Source: Sabellastarte sp. h YS-2021
Taxonomy: Eukaryota; Annelida; Polychaeta; Sabellida; Sabellidae
Direction of reading: 5' to 3'
NCBI GenBank assembly: GCA_964017235.1
Contig: OZ024933.1
Span: forward strand, 9,799,962-9,863,961
DNA length: 64,000 nucleotides
In this document: in pieces, positions 1 to 12,614 of the stretch
How positions within the stretch are numbered: position 1 is the first letter of the stretch
Layout of the letters: every line of letters starts with the position of its first letter
Notes under the pieces: model-generated
Databases searched by the model: none
Seen by the model: only the letters and a program-made list of their open reading frames with translations
What the model was told of the DNA's origin: nothing
Made by a program: the position numbers and the translations under genes

Positions 1-272
1 GATGTTTTACACCTTTTTTCAGTAGCTCAGTCAGTGGATCAGTGACCTCTGAAAAATTTTTACAAAATTTTCTATAATACCCTGCCATTCCAAGAAACCT
101 CATTAAACTTTTCGTATTTTTGGGAATGGTGTAGTGAATAATGCTTTTGACTTTGGCTTTGATTGGTGTCCCAACTCCATGAACCTCCATGAGCCGAAAC
201 AAAACTTTCTCAAACCTTTTTAAATGTTCTTCCCAAGTATCACTAAAGATGACAATATCATCCACATACACC

Positions 273-695
273 TCAACACCTTTTAAATCCTTTTTCTACT
301 GTGGAGTAGTTCTTTTGGTGTACATTAAATTTTTTTGAAAAATAGCAAACGGGATGTTCGATATCTTCATCATCAGATTGCAGCAAAACTGCACTTGCAC
401 CCACATCACTGGTGTCCACAGCCAGCCAGAAAGGCTTACTGAAATTCAGAGCGCTTAGTATGGGCTCTAAACAGAGAAGGTTTTTTACTTTGTCAAATGA
501 TTTGTGACAAGCCTCTGACCAGTGATGTTTTACACCCGTTTTCAGTAGCTCAGTCAGTGGAGCAGTGATTTCTGAAAAATTTTTACAAAATTTTCTATAA
601 TACCCTGCCATTCCAAGAAACCTCATTAAACTTTTTTTATTTTCGGGAATGAGGTAGTTAATAATGCTTTTGACTTTGGGTTTGATTAGTATCAC
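273..695 (-). pseudogene. Gypsy pol fragment, array edge monomer
   Basis: A 140-codon open piece spans the connection region and early RNase H (MRFLGMAGYYRKFCKNF, LLKTGVKHHWSEACHKSF, DTSDVGASAVLLQSDDED). It carries the variant LLKTG and the lead-in LIKPKVKSIINYLIPE. That variant is shared with the monomer at 9348-9530, at the opposite end of the array, and not with the higher-order block between. It is non-functional by the same reasoning as the other monomers. Confidence 0.8.
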
Positions 696-2299
696 AACTC
701 CATGACCTCCATGAGCTGAAACAAAACTTTCTCAAGCCTTTTTAAATGTTCTTCTCAATTATCACTAAAGATGACGACATCATCCACATACATCTCAACA
801 CCTTCTAAATCCTTTATCTACTGTGGAGTAGTTCTTTTGGTGTACATTAATTTTTTAAAAAAAATAGCAAATGGGATGTACGATATCTTCATCATCAGAT
901 TGCAGCAAAACTGCACCTGCACTCACTTCACTGGTGTCCACAGCAAGCTGGAAAGGCTTTCTGAAATTCGGAGCACTTAGTATGGGCTCTAAACAGAGAA
1001 GGTTTTTTACTTGTCAAATGACTTGTGACAAGCCTTGGACCAGTGATGTTTTACACCTTTTTTCAGTAGCTCAGTCAGTGGATCAGTGACCTCTGAAAAA
1101 TTTTTACAAAATTTTCTATAATACCCCGCCATTCCAAGAAGCCTCATTAAATTTTTCGTATTTTTGGGAATGGTGTAGTCAATAATGCTTTTGACTTTGG
1201 CTTTGATTGGTGTCCCAACTCCATGAACCTCCATGAGCCGAAACAAAACTTTCTCAAACCTTTTTAAATGTTCTTCCCAAGTATCACTAAAGATGACAAT
1301 ATCATCCACATACACCTCAACACCTTCTAAATCCTTTTTCTACTGTGGAGTAGTTCTTTTGGTGTATATTAAATTTTTTTGAAAAATAGCAAACGGGATG
1401 TTCGATATCTTCATCATCACATTGCAGCAAAACTGCACTTGCACCCACATCACTGGTGTCACAGCCAGCCGGAAAGGCTTACTCAAATTCGGAGCACTTA
1501 GTATGGGCTCTAAACAGAGGTTTTTTACTTTGTCAAATGATTTGTGACAAGCCTCTGACCAGTAATGTTTTACACCTTTTTTCAGTAGCTCAGTCAGTGG
1601 ATCAGTGACCTCTGAAAAATTTTTACAAAATTTTCTATAATACCCTGCCATTCCAAGAAACCTCATTAAACTTTTTTAATTTTCGGGAATGAGGTAGTTA
1701 ATAATGCTTTTGACTTTGGGTTTGATTAGTGTCACAACTCCATGACCTCCATGAGCTGAAACAAAACTTTCTCAAGCCTTTTTAAATGTTCTTCTCAATT
1801 ATCACTAAAGATGACAACATCATCCACATACACTTCAACACCTTCTAAATCCTTTATCTACTTTGGAGTAGTTCTTTTGGTGTACATTAAATTTTTAAAA
1901 AAAAAAGCAAATGGGATGTACGATATCTTCATCATCAGATTGCAGCAAAACTACACCTGCACTCACTTCACTGGTGTCCACAGCCAGCTGGAAAGGCTTT
2001 CTGAAATTCGGAGCACTTAGTATGGGCTCTAAACAGAGAAGGTTTTTTACTTGTCAAATGACTTGTGAAAACCCTCACCAGTGATGTTTTACACCTTTTT
2101 TCAGTAGCTCAGTCAGTGGATCAGTGACCTCTGAAAAATTTTAAAAAATTTTCTATAATACCCCGCCATTCCAAGAAACCTCATTAAACTTTTCGTATTT
2201 TTGGGAATGGTGTAGTCAATAATGCTTTTGACTTTGGCTTTGATTGGTGTCCCAACTCCATGAGCCGAAACAAAACTTTGTCAAACCTTTTTAAATGTT

Positions 2300-5200
2300 C
2301 TTCCCAAGTATCACTAAAGATGACAATATCATCCACATACACCTCAACACCTTTTAAATCTTTTTCCTACTGTGGAGTAGTTCTTTTGGTGTATATTAAA
2401 TTTTTTTGAAAAATAGCAAACAGGATGTTCGATATCTTCATCATCACATTGCAGCAAAACTGCACTTGCACCCACATCACTGGTGTCACAGCCAGCCGGA
2501 AAGGCTTACTCAAATTCGGAGCACTTAGTATGGGCTCTAAACAGAGGTTTTTTACTTTGTCAAATGATTTGTGACAAGCCTCTGACCAGTGATGTTTTAC
2601 ACCCTTTTTCAGTAGCTCAGTCAGTGGAGCAGTGATTTCTGAAAAATTTTTACAAAATTTTCTATAATACCCTGCCATTCCAAGAAACCTCATTAAACTT
2701 TTTTAATTTTCGGGAATGAGGTAGTTAATAATGCTTTTGACTTTGGGTTTGATTAGTGTCACAACTCCATGACCTCCATGAGCTGAAACAAAACTTTCTC
2801 AAGCCTTTTTAAATGTTCTTCTCAGTTATCACTAAAGATGACAACATCATCCACATACACCTCAACACCTTCTAAATCCTTTTTCTACTGTGGAGTAGTT
2901 CTTTTAGTGTACATTAAATTTTAAAAAAAAATAGCAAATGGGATGTTCGATATCTTCATCATCAGATTGCAGCAAAACTGCACCTGCACTCACTTCACTG
3001 GTGTCCACAGCCAGCTGGAAAGGCTTACTGAAATTCGGAGCACTTAGTATGGGCTCTAAACAGAGAAGGTTTTTTACTTGTCAAATGACTTGTGACAAGC
3101 CTCTGACCAGTGATGTTTTACACCTTTTTTTCAGTAGCTCAGTCAGTGGATCAGTGACCTCTGAAAAATTTTTACAAAATTTTCTATAATACCCTGCCAT
3201 TCCAAGAAACCTCATTAAACTTTTCGTATTTTTGGGAATGGTGTAGTCAATAATGCTTTTGACTTTGGCTTTGATTGGAGTCCCAACTCCATGAACCTCC
3301 ATGAGCTGAAACAAAACTTTCTCAAACCTTTTTAAATGTTCTTCCCAAGTATCACTAAAGATGACAATATCATCCACATACACCTCAACACCTTTTAAAT
3401 CCTTTTTCTACTGTGGAGTAGTTCTTTTGGTGTATATTAAATTTTTTTTTTAAAATAGCAAATGGGATGTTCGATATCTTCATCATCACATTGCAGCAAA
3501 ACTGCACTTGCACCCACATCACTGGTGTCCACAGCCAGCTGGAAAGGCTTACTGAAATTCGGAGCACTTAGTATGGGATCTAAACAGAGCAGGTTTTTTA
3601 CTTGTCAAATGACTTGTGACAAGCCTCTGACCAGTGATGTTTTACACCTTTTTTCAGTAGCTCAGTCAGTGGATCAGTGACCTCTGAAAAATTTTTACAA
3701 AATTTTCTATAATACCCTGCCATTCCAAGAAACCTCATTAAACTCTTTTTATTTTTGGGAATGGGGTAGTTAATTATGCTTTTGACTTTGGCTTTGATTA
3801 GTGTCACAACTCCATGACCTCCATGAGCTGAAACAAAACTTTCTCAAGCCTTTTTAAATGTTCTTCTCAATTATCACTAAAGATGACAACATCATCCACA
3901 TACACCTCAACACCTTCTAAATCCTTTTTCTACTGTGGAGTAGTTCTTTTGGTGTATATTAAATTTTTTTTTAAAATAGCAAATGGGATGTTCGGTATCT
4001 TCATCATCAGATTGCAGCAAAACTGCACTTGCACTCACATCACTGGTGTCCACAGCCAGCTGGAAAGGCTTACTGAAATTTGGAGCACTTAGTAGGGGCT
4101 CTAAACAGAGAAGGTTTTTAACTTGTCAAATGACTTGTGACAAGCCTCTGACCAGTGATGTTTTACACCTTTTTTCAGTAACTCAGTAGATCAGTGACCT
4201 CTGAAAAATTGTTACAAAATTTTCCATAATACCCTGCCATTCCAAGAAACCTCATTAAACTTTTCGTATTTTTGGGAATGGTGTAGTCAATAATGCTTTT
4301 GACTTTGGCTTTGATTGGTGTCCCAACTCCATGAACCTCCATGAGCCGAAACAAAACTTTCTCAAACCTTTTTAAATGTTCTTCCCAAGTATCACTAAAG
4401 ATGACAATATCATCCACATACACCTCAACACCTTTTAAATCCTTTTTCTACTGTGGAGTAGTTCTTTTGGTGTATATTAAATTTTTTTGAAAAATAGCAA
4501 ACGGGATGTTCGATATCTTCATCATCACATTGCAGCAAAACTGCACTTGCACCCACATCACTGGTGTCACAGCCAGCCGGAAAGGCTTACTCAAATTCGG
4601 AGCACTTAATATGGGCTCTAAACAGAGGTTTTTTACTTTGTCAAATGATTTGTGACAAGCCTCTGACCAGTGATGTTTTACACCCTTTTTCAGTAGCTCA
4701 GTCAGTGGAGCAGTGATTTCTGAAAAATTTTTACAAAATTTTCTATAATACCCTGCCATTCCAAGAAACCTCATTAAACTTTTTTAATTTTTGGGAATGA
4801 GGTAGTTAATAATGCTTTTGACTTTGGGTTTGATTAGTGTCACAACTCCATGACCTCCATGAGCTGAAACAAAACTTTCTCAAGCCTTTTTAAATGTTCT
4901 TCTCAATTATCACTAAAGATGACAACATCATCCACATACACCTCAACACCTTCTAAATCCTTTTTCTACTGTGGAGTAGTTCTTTTGGTGTACATTGAAT
5001 TTTAAAAAAAATAGCAAATGGGATGTTCGATATCTTCATCATCAGATTGCAGCAAAACTGCACCTGCACTCACTTCACTGGTGTCCACAGCCAGCTGGAA
5101 AGGCTTACTGAAATTTGGAGCACTTAGTATGGGCTCTAAACAGAGAAGGTTTTTTACTTGTCAAATGACTTGTGACAAGCCTCTGACCAGTGATGTTTTA

Positions 5201-8200
5201 CACCTTTTTTTCAGTAGCTCAGTCAGTGGATCAGTGACCTCTGAAAAATTTTTACAAAATTTTCTATAATACCCTGCCATTCCAAGAAACCTCATTAAAC
5301 TTTTCGTATTTTTGGGAATGGTGTAGTCAATAATGCTTTTGACTTTGGCTTTGATTGGAGTCCCAACTCCATGAACCTCCATGAGCTGAAACAAAACTTT
5401 CTCAAACCTTTTTAAATGTTCTTCCCAAGTATCACTAAAGATGACAATATCATCCACATACACCTCAACACCTTTTAAATCCTTTTTCTACTGTGGAGTA
5501 GTTCTTTTGGTGTATATTAATTTTTTTTTAAAAATAGAAAATGGGATGTTCGATATCTTCATCATCACATTGCAGCAAAACTGCACTTGCACCCACATCA
5601 CTGGTGTCCACAGCCAGCTGGAAAGGCTTACTGAAATTCGGAGCACTTAGTATGGGATCTAAACAGAGCAGGTTTTTTACTTGTCAAATGACTTGTGACA
5701 AGCCTCTGACTAGTGATGTTTTACACCTTTTTTCAGTAGCTCAGTCAGTGGATCAGTGACCTCTGAAAAATTTTTACAAAATTTTCTATAATACCCTGCC
5801 ATTCCAAGAAACCTCATTAAACTCTTTTTATTTTCGGGAATGGGGTAGTTAATTATGCTTTTGACTTTGGCTTTGATTAGTGTCACAACTCCATGACCTC
5901 CATGAGCTGAAACAAAACTTTCTCAAGCCTTTTTAAATGTTCTTCTCAATTATCACTAAAGATGACAACATCATCCACATACACCTCAACACCTTCTAAA
6001 TCCTTTTTCTACTGTGGAGTAGTTCTTTTGGTGTACATTAAATTTTTTTTTAAAATAGCAAATGGGATGTTCGGTATCTTCATCATCAGATTGCAGCAAA
6101 ACTGCACTTGCACTCACATCACTGGTGTCCACAGCCAGCTGGAAAGGCTTACTGAAATTTGGAGCACTTAGTAGGGGCTCTAAACAGAGAAGGTTTTTAA
6201 CTTGTCAAATGACTTGTGACAAGCCTCTGACCAGTGATGTTTTACACCTTTTTTCAGTAACTCAGTAGATCAGTGACCTCTGAAAAATTGTTACAAAATT
6301 TTCCATAATACCCTGCCATTCCAAGAAACCTCATTAAACTTTTAGTATTTTTGGGAATGGTGTAGTCAATAATGCTTTTGACTTTGGCTTTGATTGGTGT
6401 CCCAACTCCATGAACCTCCATGAGCCGAAACAAAACTTTCTCAAACCTTTTTAAATGTTCTTCCCAAGTATCACTAAAGATGACAATATCATCCACATAC
6501 ACCTCAACACCTTTTAAATCCTTTTTCTACTGTGGAGTAGTTCTTTTGGTGTATATTAAATTTTTTTGAAAAATAGCAAACGGGATGTTCGATATCTTCA
6601 TCATCACATTGCAGCAAAACTGCACTTGCACCCACATCACTGGTGTCACAGCCAGCCGGAAAGGCTTACTCAAATTCGGAGCACTTAATATGGGCTCTAA
6701 ACAGAGGTTTTTTACTTTGTCAAATGATTTGTGACAAGCCTCTGACCAGTGATGTTTTACACCCTTTTTCAGTAGCTCAGTCAGTGGAGCAGTGATTTCT
6801 GAAAAATTTTTACAAAATTTTCTATAATACCCTGCCATTCCAAGAAACCTCATTAAACTTTTTTAATTTTTGGGAATGGGGTAGTTAATAATGCTTTTGA
6901 CTTTGGGTTTGATTAGTGTCACAACTCCATGACCTCCATGAGCTGAAACAAAACTTTGTCAAGCCTTTTTAAATGTTCTTCTCAATTATCACTAAAGATG
7001 ACAACATCATCCACATACACCTCAACACCTTCTAAATCCTTTTTCTACTGTGGAGTAGTTCTTTTGGTGTACATTAAATTTTAAAAAAAATAGCAAATGG
7101 GATGTTCGATATCTTCATCATCAGATTGCAGCAAAACTGCACCTGCACTCACTTCACTGGTGTCCACAGCCAGCTGGAAAGGCTTACTGAAATTTGGAGC
7201 ACTTAGTATGGGCTCTAAACAGAGAAGGTTTTTTACTTGTCAAATGACTTGTGACAAGCCTCTGACCAGTGATGTTTTACACCTTTTTTTCAGTAGCTCA
7301 GTCAGTGGATCAGTGACCTCTGAAAAATTTTTACAAAATTTTCTATAATACCCTGCCATTCCAAGAAACCTCATTAAACTTTTCGTATTTTTGGGAATGG
7401 TGTAGTCAATAATGCTTTTGACTTTGGCTTTGATTGGAGTCCCAACTCCATGAACCTCCATGAGCTGAAACAAAACTTTCTCAAACCTTTTTAAATGTTC
7501 TTCCCAAGTATCACTAAAGATGACAATATCATCCACATACACCTCAACACCTTTTAAATCCTTTTTCTACTGTGGAGTAGTTCTTTTGGTGTATATTAAT
7601 TTTTTTTTAAAAATAGAAAATGGGATGTTCGATATCTTCATCATCACATTGCAGCAAAACTGCACTTGCACCCACATCACTGGTGTCCACAGCCAGCTGG
7701 AAAGGCTTACTGAAATTCGGAGCACTTAGTATGGGATCTAAACAGAGCAGGTTTTTTACTTGTCAAATGACTTGTGACAAGCCTCTGACTAGTGATGTTT
7801 TACACCTTTTTTCAGTAGCTCAGTCAGTGGATCAGTGACCTCTGAAAAATTTTTACAAAATTTTCTATAATACCCTGCCATTCCAAGAAACCTCATTAAA
7901 CTTTTTTTATTTTCGGGAATGGGGTAGTTAATTGTGCTTTTGACTTTGGCTTTGATTAGTGTCACAACTCCATGACCTCTATGAGCTGAAACAAAACTTT
8001 CTCAAGCCTTTTTAAATGTTCTTCTCAATTATCACTAAAGATGACAACATCATCCACATACACCTCAACACCTTCTAAATCCTTTTTCTACTGTGGAGTA
8101 GTTCTTTTGGTGTACATTAAATTTTTTTTTAAAATAGCAAATGGGATGTTCGGTATCTTCATCATCAGATTGCAGCAAAACTGCACTTGCACTCACATCA

Positions 8201-8430
8201 CTGGTGTCCACAGCCAGCTGGAAAGGCTTACTGAAATTTGGAGCACTTAGTAGGGGCTCTAAACAGAGAAGGTTTTTAACTTGTCAAATGACTTGTGACA
8301 AGCCTCTGACCAGTGATGTTTTACACCTTTTTTCAGTAACTCAGTAGATCAGTGACCTCTGAAAAATTGTTACAAAATTTTCCATAATACCCTGCCATTC
8401 CAAGAAACCTCATTAAACTTTTCGTATTTT
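2300..8430 (-). repeat. Higher-order repeat block: 4-monomer unit (~2,080 bp) x 3
   Basis: Inside the array, blocks of four monomers repeat almost exactly. The YVDD sites at 3373, 5453 and 7532 are 2,079-2,080 bp apart, as are 2850/4931/7010 and 3895/5974/8053. Private variants recur only at this period: a shortened 'cagtaactcagtagatc' near 4177, 6256 and 8335; a run-length change near 3125, 5205 and 7285; the variant ggggctctaaacag near 4094, 6173 and 8252. Monomers outside this block do not follow the period. The structure is like centromeric higher-order repeats and implies recent block duplication by unequal exchange. The edges are approximate. Confidence 0.85.
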
Positions 8431-8584
8431 TGGGAATGGTGTGTAGTCAATAATGCTTTTGACTTTGGCTTTGATTGGTGTCCCAACTCCATGAACCTCT
8501 ATGAGCCGAAACAAAACTTTCTCAAACCTTTTTAAATGTTTTTCCCAAGTATCACTAAAGATGACAATATCATCCACATACACC

Positions 8585-9106
8585 TCAACACCTTTTAAAT
8601 CCTTTTTCTACTGTGGAGTAGTTCTTTTGGTGTACATTAAATTTTTTTGAAAAATAGCAAATGGGATGTTCGATATCTTCATCATCAGATTGCAGCAAAA
8701 CTGCACGTGCACCCACATCACTGGTGTCCACAGCCAGCCAGAAAGGCTTACTGAAATTCAGAGCGCTTAGTATGGCCTCTAAACAGAGAAGGTTTTTTAC
8801 TTTGTCAAATGATTTGTGACAAGCCTCTGACCAGTGATGTTTTACACCTTTTTTCAGTAACTCAGTCAGTAGATCAGTGACCTCTGAAAAATTTTTACAA
8901 AATTTTCTATAATACCCTGCCATTCCAAGAAGCCTCATTAAACTTTTCGTATTTTTGGGAATGGTGTAGTCAATAATGCTTTTGACTTTGGCTTTGATTG
9001 GTGTCCCAACTCCATGAACCTCCATGAGCCGAAACAAAACTTTCTCAAACCTTTTTAAATGTTTTTCCCAAGTATCACTAAAGATGACAATATCATCCAC
9101 ATACAC
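8585..9106 (-). pseudogene. Best-preserved array monomer: gypsy RT/RNase H fragment (173 codons)
   Basis: This is the longest open stretch in the array. It starts at the YVDD box, runs through the thumb and connection (GVKHHWSEACHKSFDK) and into RNase H (LAVDTSDVGARAVLLQ, HPICYFSKKFNVHQKN, STVEK), then stops just past the monomer junction. It lacks the RT fingers and palm upstream of YVDD and the rest of RNase H, so it cannot be an active enzyme. It helps show the ancestral frame from which neighbouring monomers have drifted. I see no promoter or splice context. Confidence 0.85.
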
Positions 9107-9838
9107 CTCAACACCTTTTAAATCCTTTTTCTACTGTGGAGTAGTTCTTTTGGTGTACATTAAATTTTTTTGAAAAATAGCAAACAGGATGTTCGATATC
9201 TTCATCATCATATTGCAGCAAAACTGCACATGCACACACATCACTGGTGTCCACAGCCAGCCAGAAAGGCTTACTGAAATTCAGAGCGCTTAGTATGGGC
9301 TCTAAACAGAGAAGGTTTTTTACTTTGTCAAATGATTTGTGACAAGCCTATGACCAGTGATGTTTTACACCCGTTTTCAGTAGCTCAGTCAGTGGAGCAG
9401 TGATTTCTGAAAAATTTTTACAAAATTTTCTATAATACCCTGCCATTCCAAGAAACCTCATTAAACTTTTTTTATTTTCGGGAATGAGGTAGTTAATAAT
9501 GCTTTTGACTTTGGGTTTGATTAGTATCACAACTCCATGACCTCCATGAGCCGAAACAAAACTTTCTCAAACCTTTTTAAATGTTCTTCCCAAGTATCAC
9601 TGAAGAACACAATATCATCCACATACACCTCAACATCTTTTAAATCCTTTTTCTACTGTGGAGTAGTTCTTTTGGTGTATATTAAATTTTTTTGAAAAAT
9701 AGCAAACGGGATGTTCGATGTCTTTATCATCACATTGCAGCAAAACTGCACTTGCACCCACATCACTGGTGTCACAGCCAGCCGGAAAGGCTTACTCAAA
9801 TTCGGAGCACTTAGTATGGGCTCTAAACAGAGGTTTTA

Positions 9839-9961
9839 TGAATGTACAATATCCAAAAGTATCCAAAGTACAGTAAATCTATCCAGACAATGTATCCAGT
9901 TCACTCCAGCAAAAGTTAACAGCAGCACAAACACTTTATATATACATATATTATATTCTAA
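9839..9961. repeat. Dispersed repeat, copy 1 (second copy at 35241-35355)
   Basis: Right where the satellite breaks off, a segment of about 110 bp begins (caatatccaaaa, then agtacagtaaatctatccag, ending in a TATA-rich run). It is nearly identical over its first 60 bp to 35241-35355. The two copies flank different sequences, so this is an interspersed element of unknown class. Its abutment to the satellite suggests it marks an old end of the donor element or a recombination breakpoint. Confidence 0.65.
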
Positions 9962-10464
9962 AACATATTAGCCTTCCTTATAGCCAGCGAATACTAAGGT
10001 CATATGTGGCCAGGTGTACAGTGCTTTTATATACATGCATAGAAACTTCTAGACAGCCACAGAACCAACCTGGATTTAACATTTGTTACCAGACTCACCA
10101 AGGAAGTTCTAGAGACTGCTGGCAATTGGGTTTTCCCAAATGTAACAACCACTGAGAGAGAGATTTCCCCAAGTCTATAAACAGAGCAATAAATATCATA
10201 ACACAACAATCAATAACTTCCTTGATTTAAATGTTAACACACAAAAATAATCAATAACACAATTACCTGTTATTGCAATATATAAACGTAAAGCCCAGAT
10301 TACACAATCTACTTATATAGTGCCCATATATGTAACAACGGGAAGTGTAACCAACAAGCCATAAAGATTTAGAACAGGACAGTTTCCATCTGGGCAGAGC
10401 CAAGGTCAGAGTAAGGCTGGGTCAGTGAAATATCAAGCAGCACAGCAAACTGGGAAAGTAATGA
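9962..10464. other. Non-coding stretch between satellite and dispersed repeats
   Basis: AT-rich sequence without a convincing reading frame. A 60-codon antisense frame at 10027-10209 has no recognisable content. No LTR ends were found, although the position (5' of the pol array in its own orientation) is where a retroelement leader would be expected. Confidence 0.4.
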
Positions 10465-10840
10465 GGGTACCTACCGTTAATTTTTTTACCTGTGCCTCTT
10501 TTTATTGGGATTGAAATGGTAAACAGTATACAACCCTTTTGCTGTTTTGGTCTGAACAAACTGAAGCACACCTATAATGAATTTGTATGTGATGAATATG
10601 GAAAAATATAAAAGAGTAGGTTTAAAACCCCCTCACAAGGTACCTACTGTTAATTTGAAAAACCATTCCATATTTAGAACTTTTTACAAACAGTCAATCC
10701 TCCTTTTTCTGTTTACAGTTTAATTGATTCAAGAAACAGTAAATGGTACATTCCAATTATACATACAGAGAAACACAAAACGGTAAAGCACCCACTTCAG
10801 TTTTACTGTTTTATTGTTTTGAAACAGTGAAAGGGTTGGA
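10465..10840. repeat. Dispersed direct repeat R1, copy 1
   Basis: Begins near ggtacctaccgttaattt, continues through gctgttttggtctgaacaaa, ccattccatatttagaac and ttttactgttttattg, and matches 12615-13090 in the same orientation with scattered substitutions and indels. The short motif ggtacctac-tgttaatttg recurs within a copy (near 10640, 12790 and again near 12980), so the element has some internal repetition. No coding capacity or clear terminal inverted repeats. Class unknown. Confidence 0.65.
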
Positions 10841-12614
10841 TACTTAATTTTATTTTCTAGCTAGTCAATGAGAAATGTGTAATACACCTTTTAACAGTTT
10901 ATATACTGGCATGAAGCATTAATAAATATTAGGCCTTTTAATGTTCAATGCAATAGCTTTTAATTTTTTTCTTATTTTTGCCCCATTCTGTCTTTTTGGG
11001 GGAGGGGGGCAGCTTCAAAGGTCTATGATGTCACTCATGTTAGTGATGTCACAACACAGACTGTTTGATATATTGCATGAAGATTTTGTCACAATGAATT
11101 TTTTCAGCTATTATATATGTACTTTCAGTGTATATTTCATCTAGCCATAGTGTAATTTATTTATTTTAAATATAGATCATTTTATACATATGGTGGTGGT
11201 TCCTCAATTCTGTCGAGTAATTTTGACATTCATACTTATCATAAAGGAGACACAGCACCTTGTAAATACTCATAAATACTTCAGCAAATTGGCTTTTGCA
11301 AACTTGACCCCCATTAAAAGTAAACAGTATGACTTGCAATAAGAATACTTTTATAGTGTTTAATCGCTAACTTGTGGGAATTACTTAATATCTTGTGGTA
11401 ACAACCTATTAACTCGTGGTAACAAGAGAAAAAAGATAATGAAACAGTTCTGTGTCCCTTCCTCGGCCCCATACTAATGCTTGACTGACCCTTGATTGAG
11501 AAACCTTTAAGTCATTCACAAGTCGTTATTTTTCAGATTTTATGACTACCTTAAAGTATACAGCTTTCAATGTCCAAACGACACCCAGTAAAATTCACTG
11601 AGGTACTTTTTATTTTGGCCCTGTAAATGGTAACCTTAAAGCTGCTATAATAAACTTATTGGTAGGATTTTAAGATCACCACAAAGTTGATGTACTCTCC
11701 ATAGTTTGTTTCATTCACTTACCATATATTAATCAATTTTAAAAATTTAATTCCCAATATAAAATCCTTAAAAATCAAATAAGACTCTTAAATTTATCAT
11801 TGTGACATCGCAATTATGACTACTGTGGTTACCAAGGAAATGACCTTGACTTAATTGGTTGTGGGAAACAGTCAAAGGGAAAAAGCCCGTTTTTTGTTTT
11901 AAATCCTGATCCTTATACAGTTTTTCTAATCACAATTAGTCATTAGGTAACGGGTAAGAATACAGTATTTCAAAACCATAAAACAGTAAAACAGCAAAAT
12001 GGAAGTAGATGCTTTACTCTTTTCTGTTTCTCAGTATATTAATAGATGAAGTATTGAATGTTATGTACCTTGATTGACTGGTTCACCACATTATGTCTGT
12101 CATTTTAAAGAAACAAGATTAACAGTTGCTACCAATGAAAAAATCAACTGTTTTGTCTTTTTATCAATTACACTTTAACTGTTGTTTAAAGTTGAAAGTA
12201 TAAAGGGTAAACTGTAGGTAAACTTCAGCCATTTTCAGTGACAAAAACCCGTAAAAATTGCCTAAATATTCACTATTTTATAAGGATTAAATATTAAGCT
12301 TTGATTTCCATGTGTTTCTTAAATATATAACTTTTTCCATGAATAATAATGACGAAAGTTATTTATATCTTATACTTATGTTTCCAGTTTAACTATGCAT
12401 TCTACAAATAATAAAAATAGATGGTTAAACAGGTGTTAAAACACCAGAACACTTTTTATGTTAGCCATTTAAGGTTATTTCTATTGTAATAATTTAATTA
12501 TACTATATGTAAACTACGTCAGAGTAGAAGGGCCAACATGAACTTTTTTTTCTAGATTTATTAGCTTACTAGCTCAAGAATTTGACTTACTTCTAGAACC
12601 AATGTCAGTAGCAA
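10841..12614. other. Non-coding AT-rich spacer
   Basis: No supported gene. Short frames, such as 67 codons at 10941-11144, are low-complexity and look like chance. The part around 11930-12060 resembles R1 in wording (aaacagtaaaacagcaaaatgg), so a third decayed R1 copy is possible but not firm. Confidence 0.35.

Larger units (their letters stand above)
1..9838 (-). repeat. Tandem satellite of ~520-bp monomers derived from Ty3/gypsy pol
   Basis: About 19 head-to-tail monomers fill this stretch and the array runs off the left edge. The codons for the RT catalytic box YVDD recur (antisense) near 261, 783, 1305, 1823, 2332, 2850, 3373, 3895, 4413, 4931, 5453, 5974, 6492, 7010, 7532, 8053, 8573, 9096 and 9618, a spacing of 509-523 bp. 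Each monomer covers the RT end (YVDDIVIFSDTWEEHLKR), the connection region (MRFLGMAGYYRKFCKNF) and the start of RNase H (DTSDVGASAVLLQSDDED, stopping near NYSTVEK), where it joins the codons preceding the next YVDD. The junction is out of frame and yields a stop, and many monomers carry indels, so no protein is expected. gag, protease, integrase and LTRs are absent. It ends at 9838, where the monomer breaks off into unrelated sequence. Confidence 0.93.

Noticed and set aside
1..9838. Sense-strand frames of 60-90 codons throughout the array
   Set aside because: They are shadows of the antisense pol fragment; each repeats with the monomer period and has no domain content.
9962..10464. LTR of the gypsy donor element
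   Set aside because: No TG..CA ends, primer-binding site or second copy beside the array.
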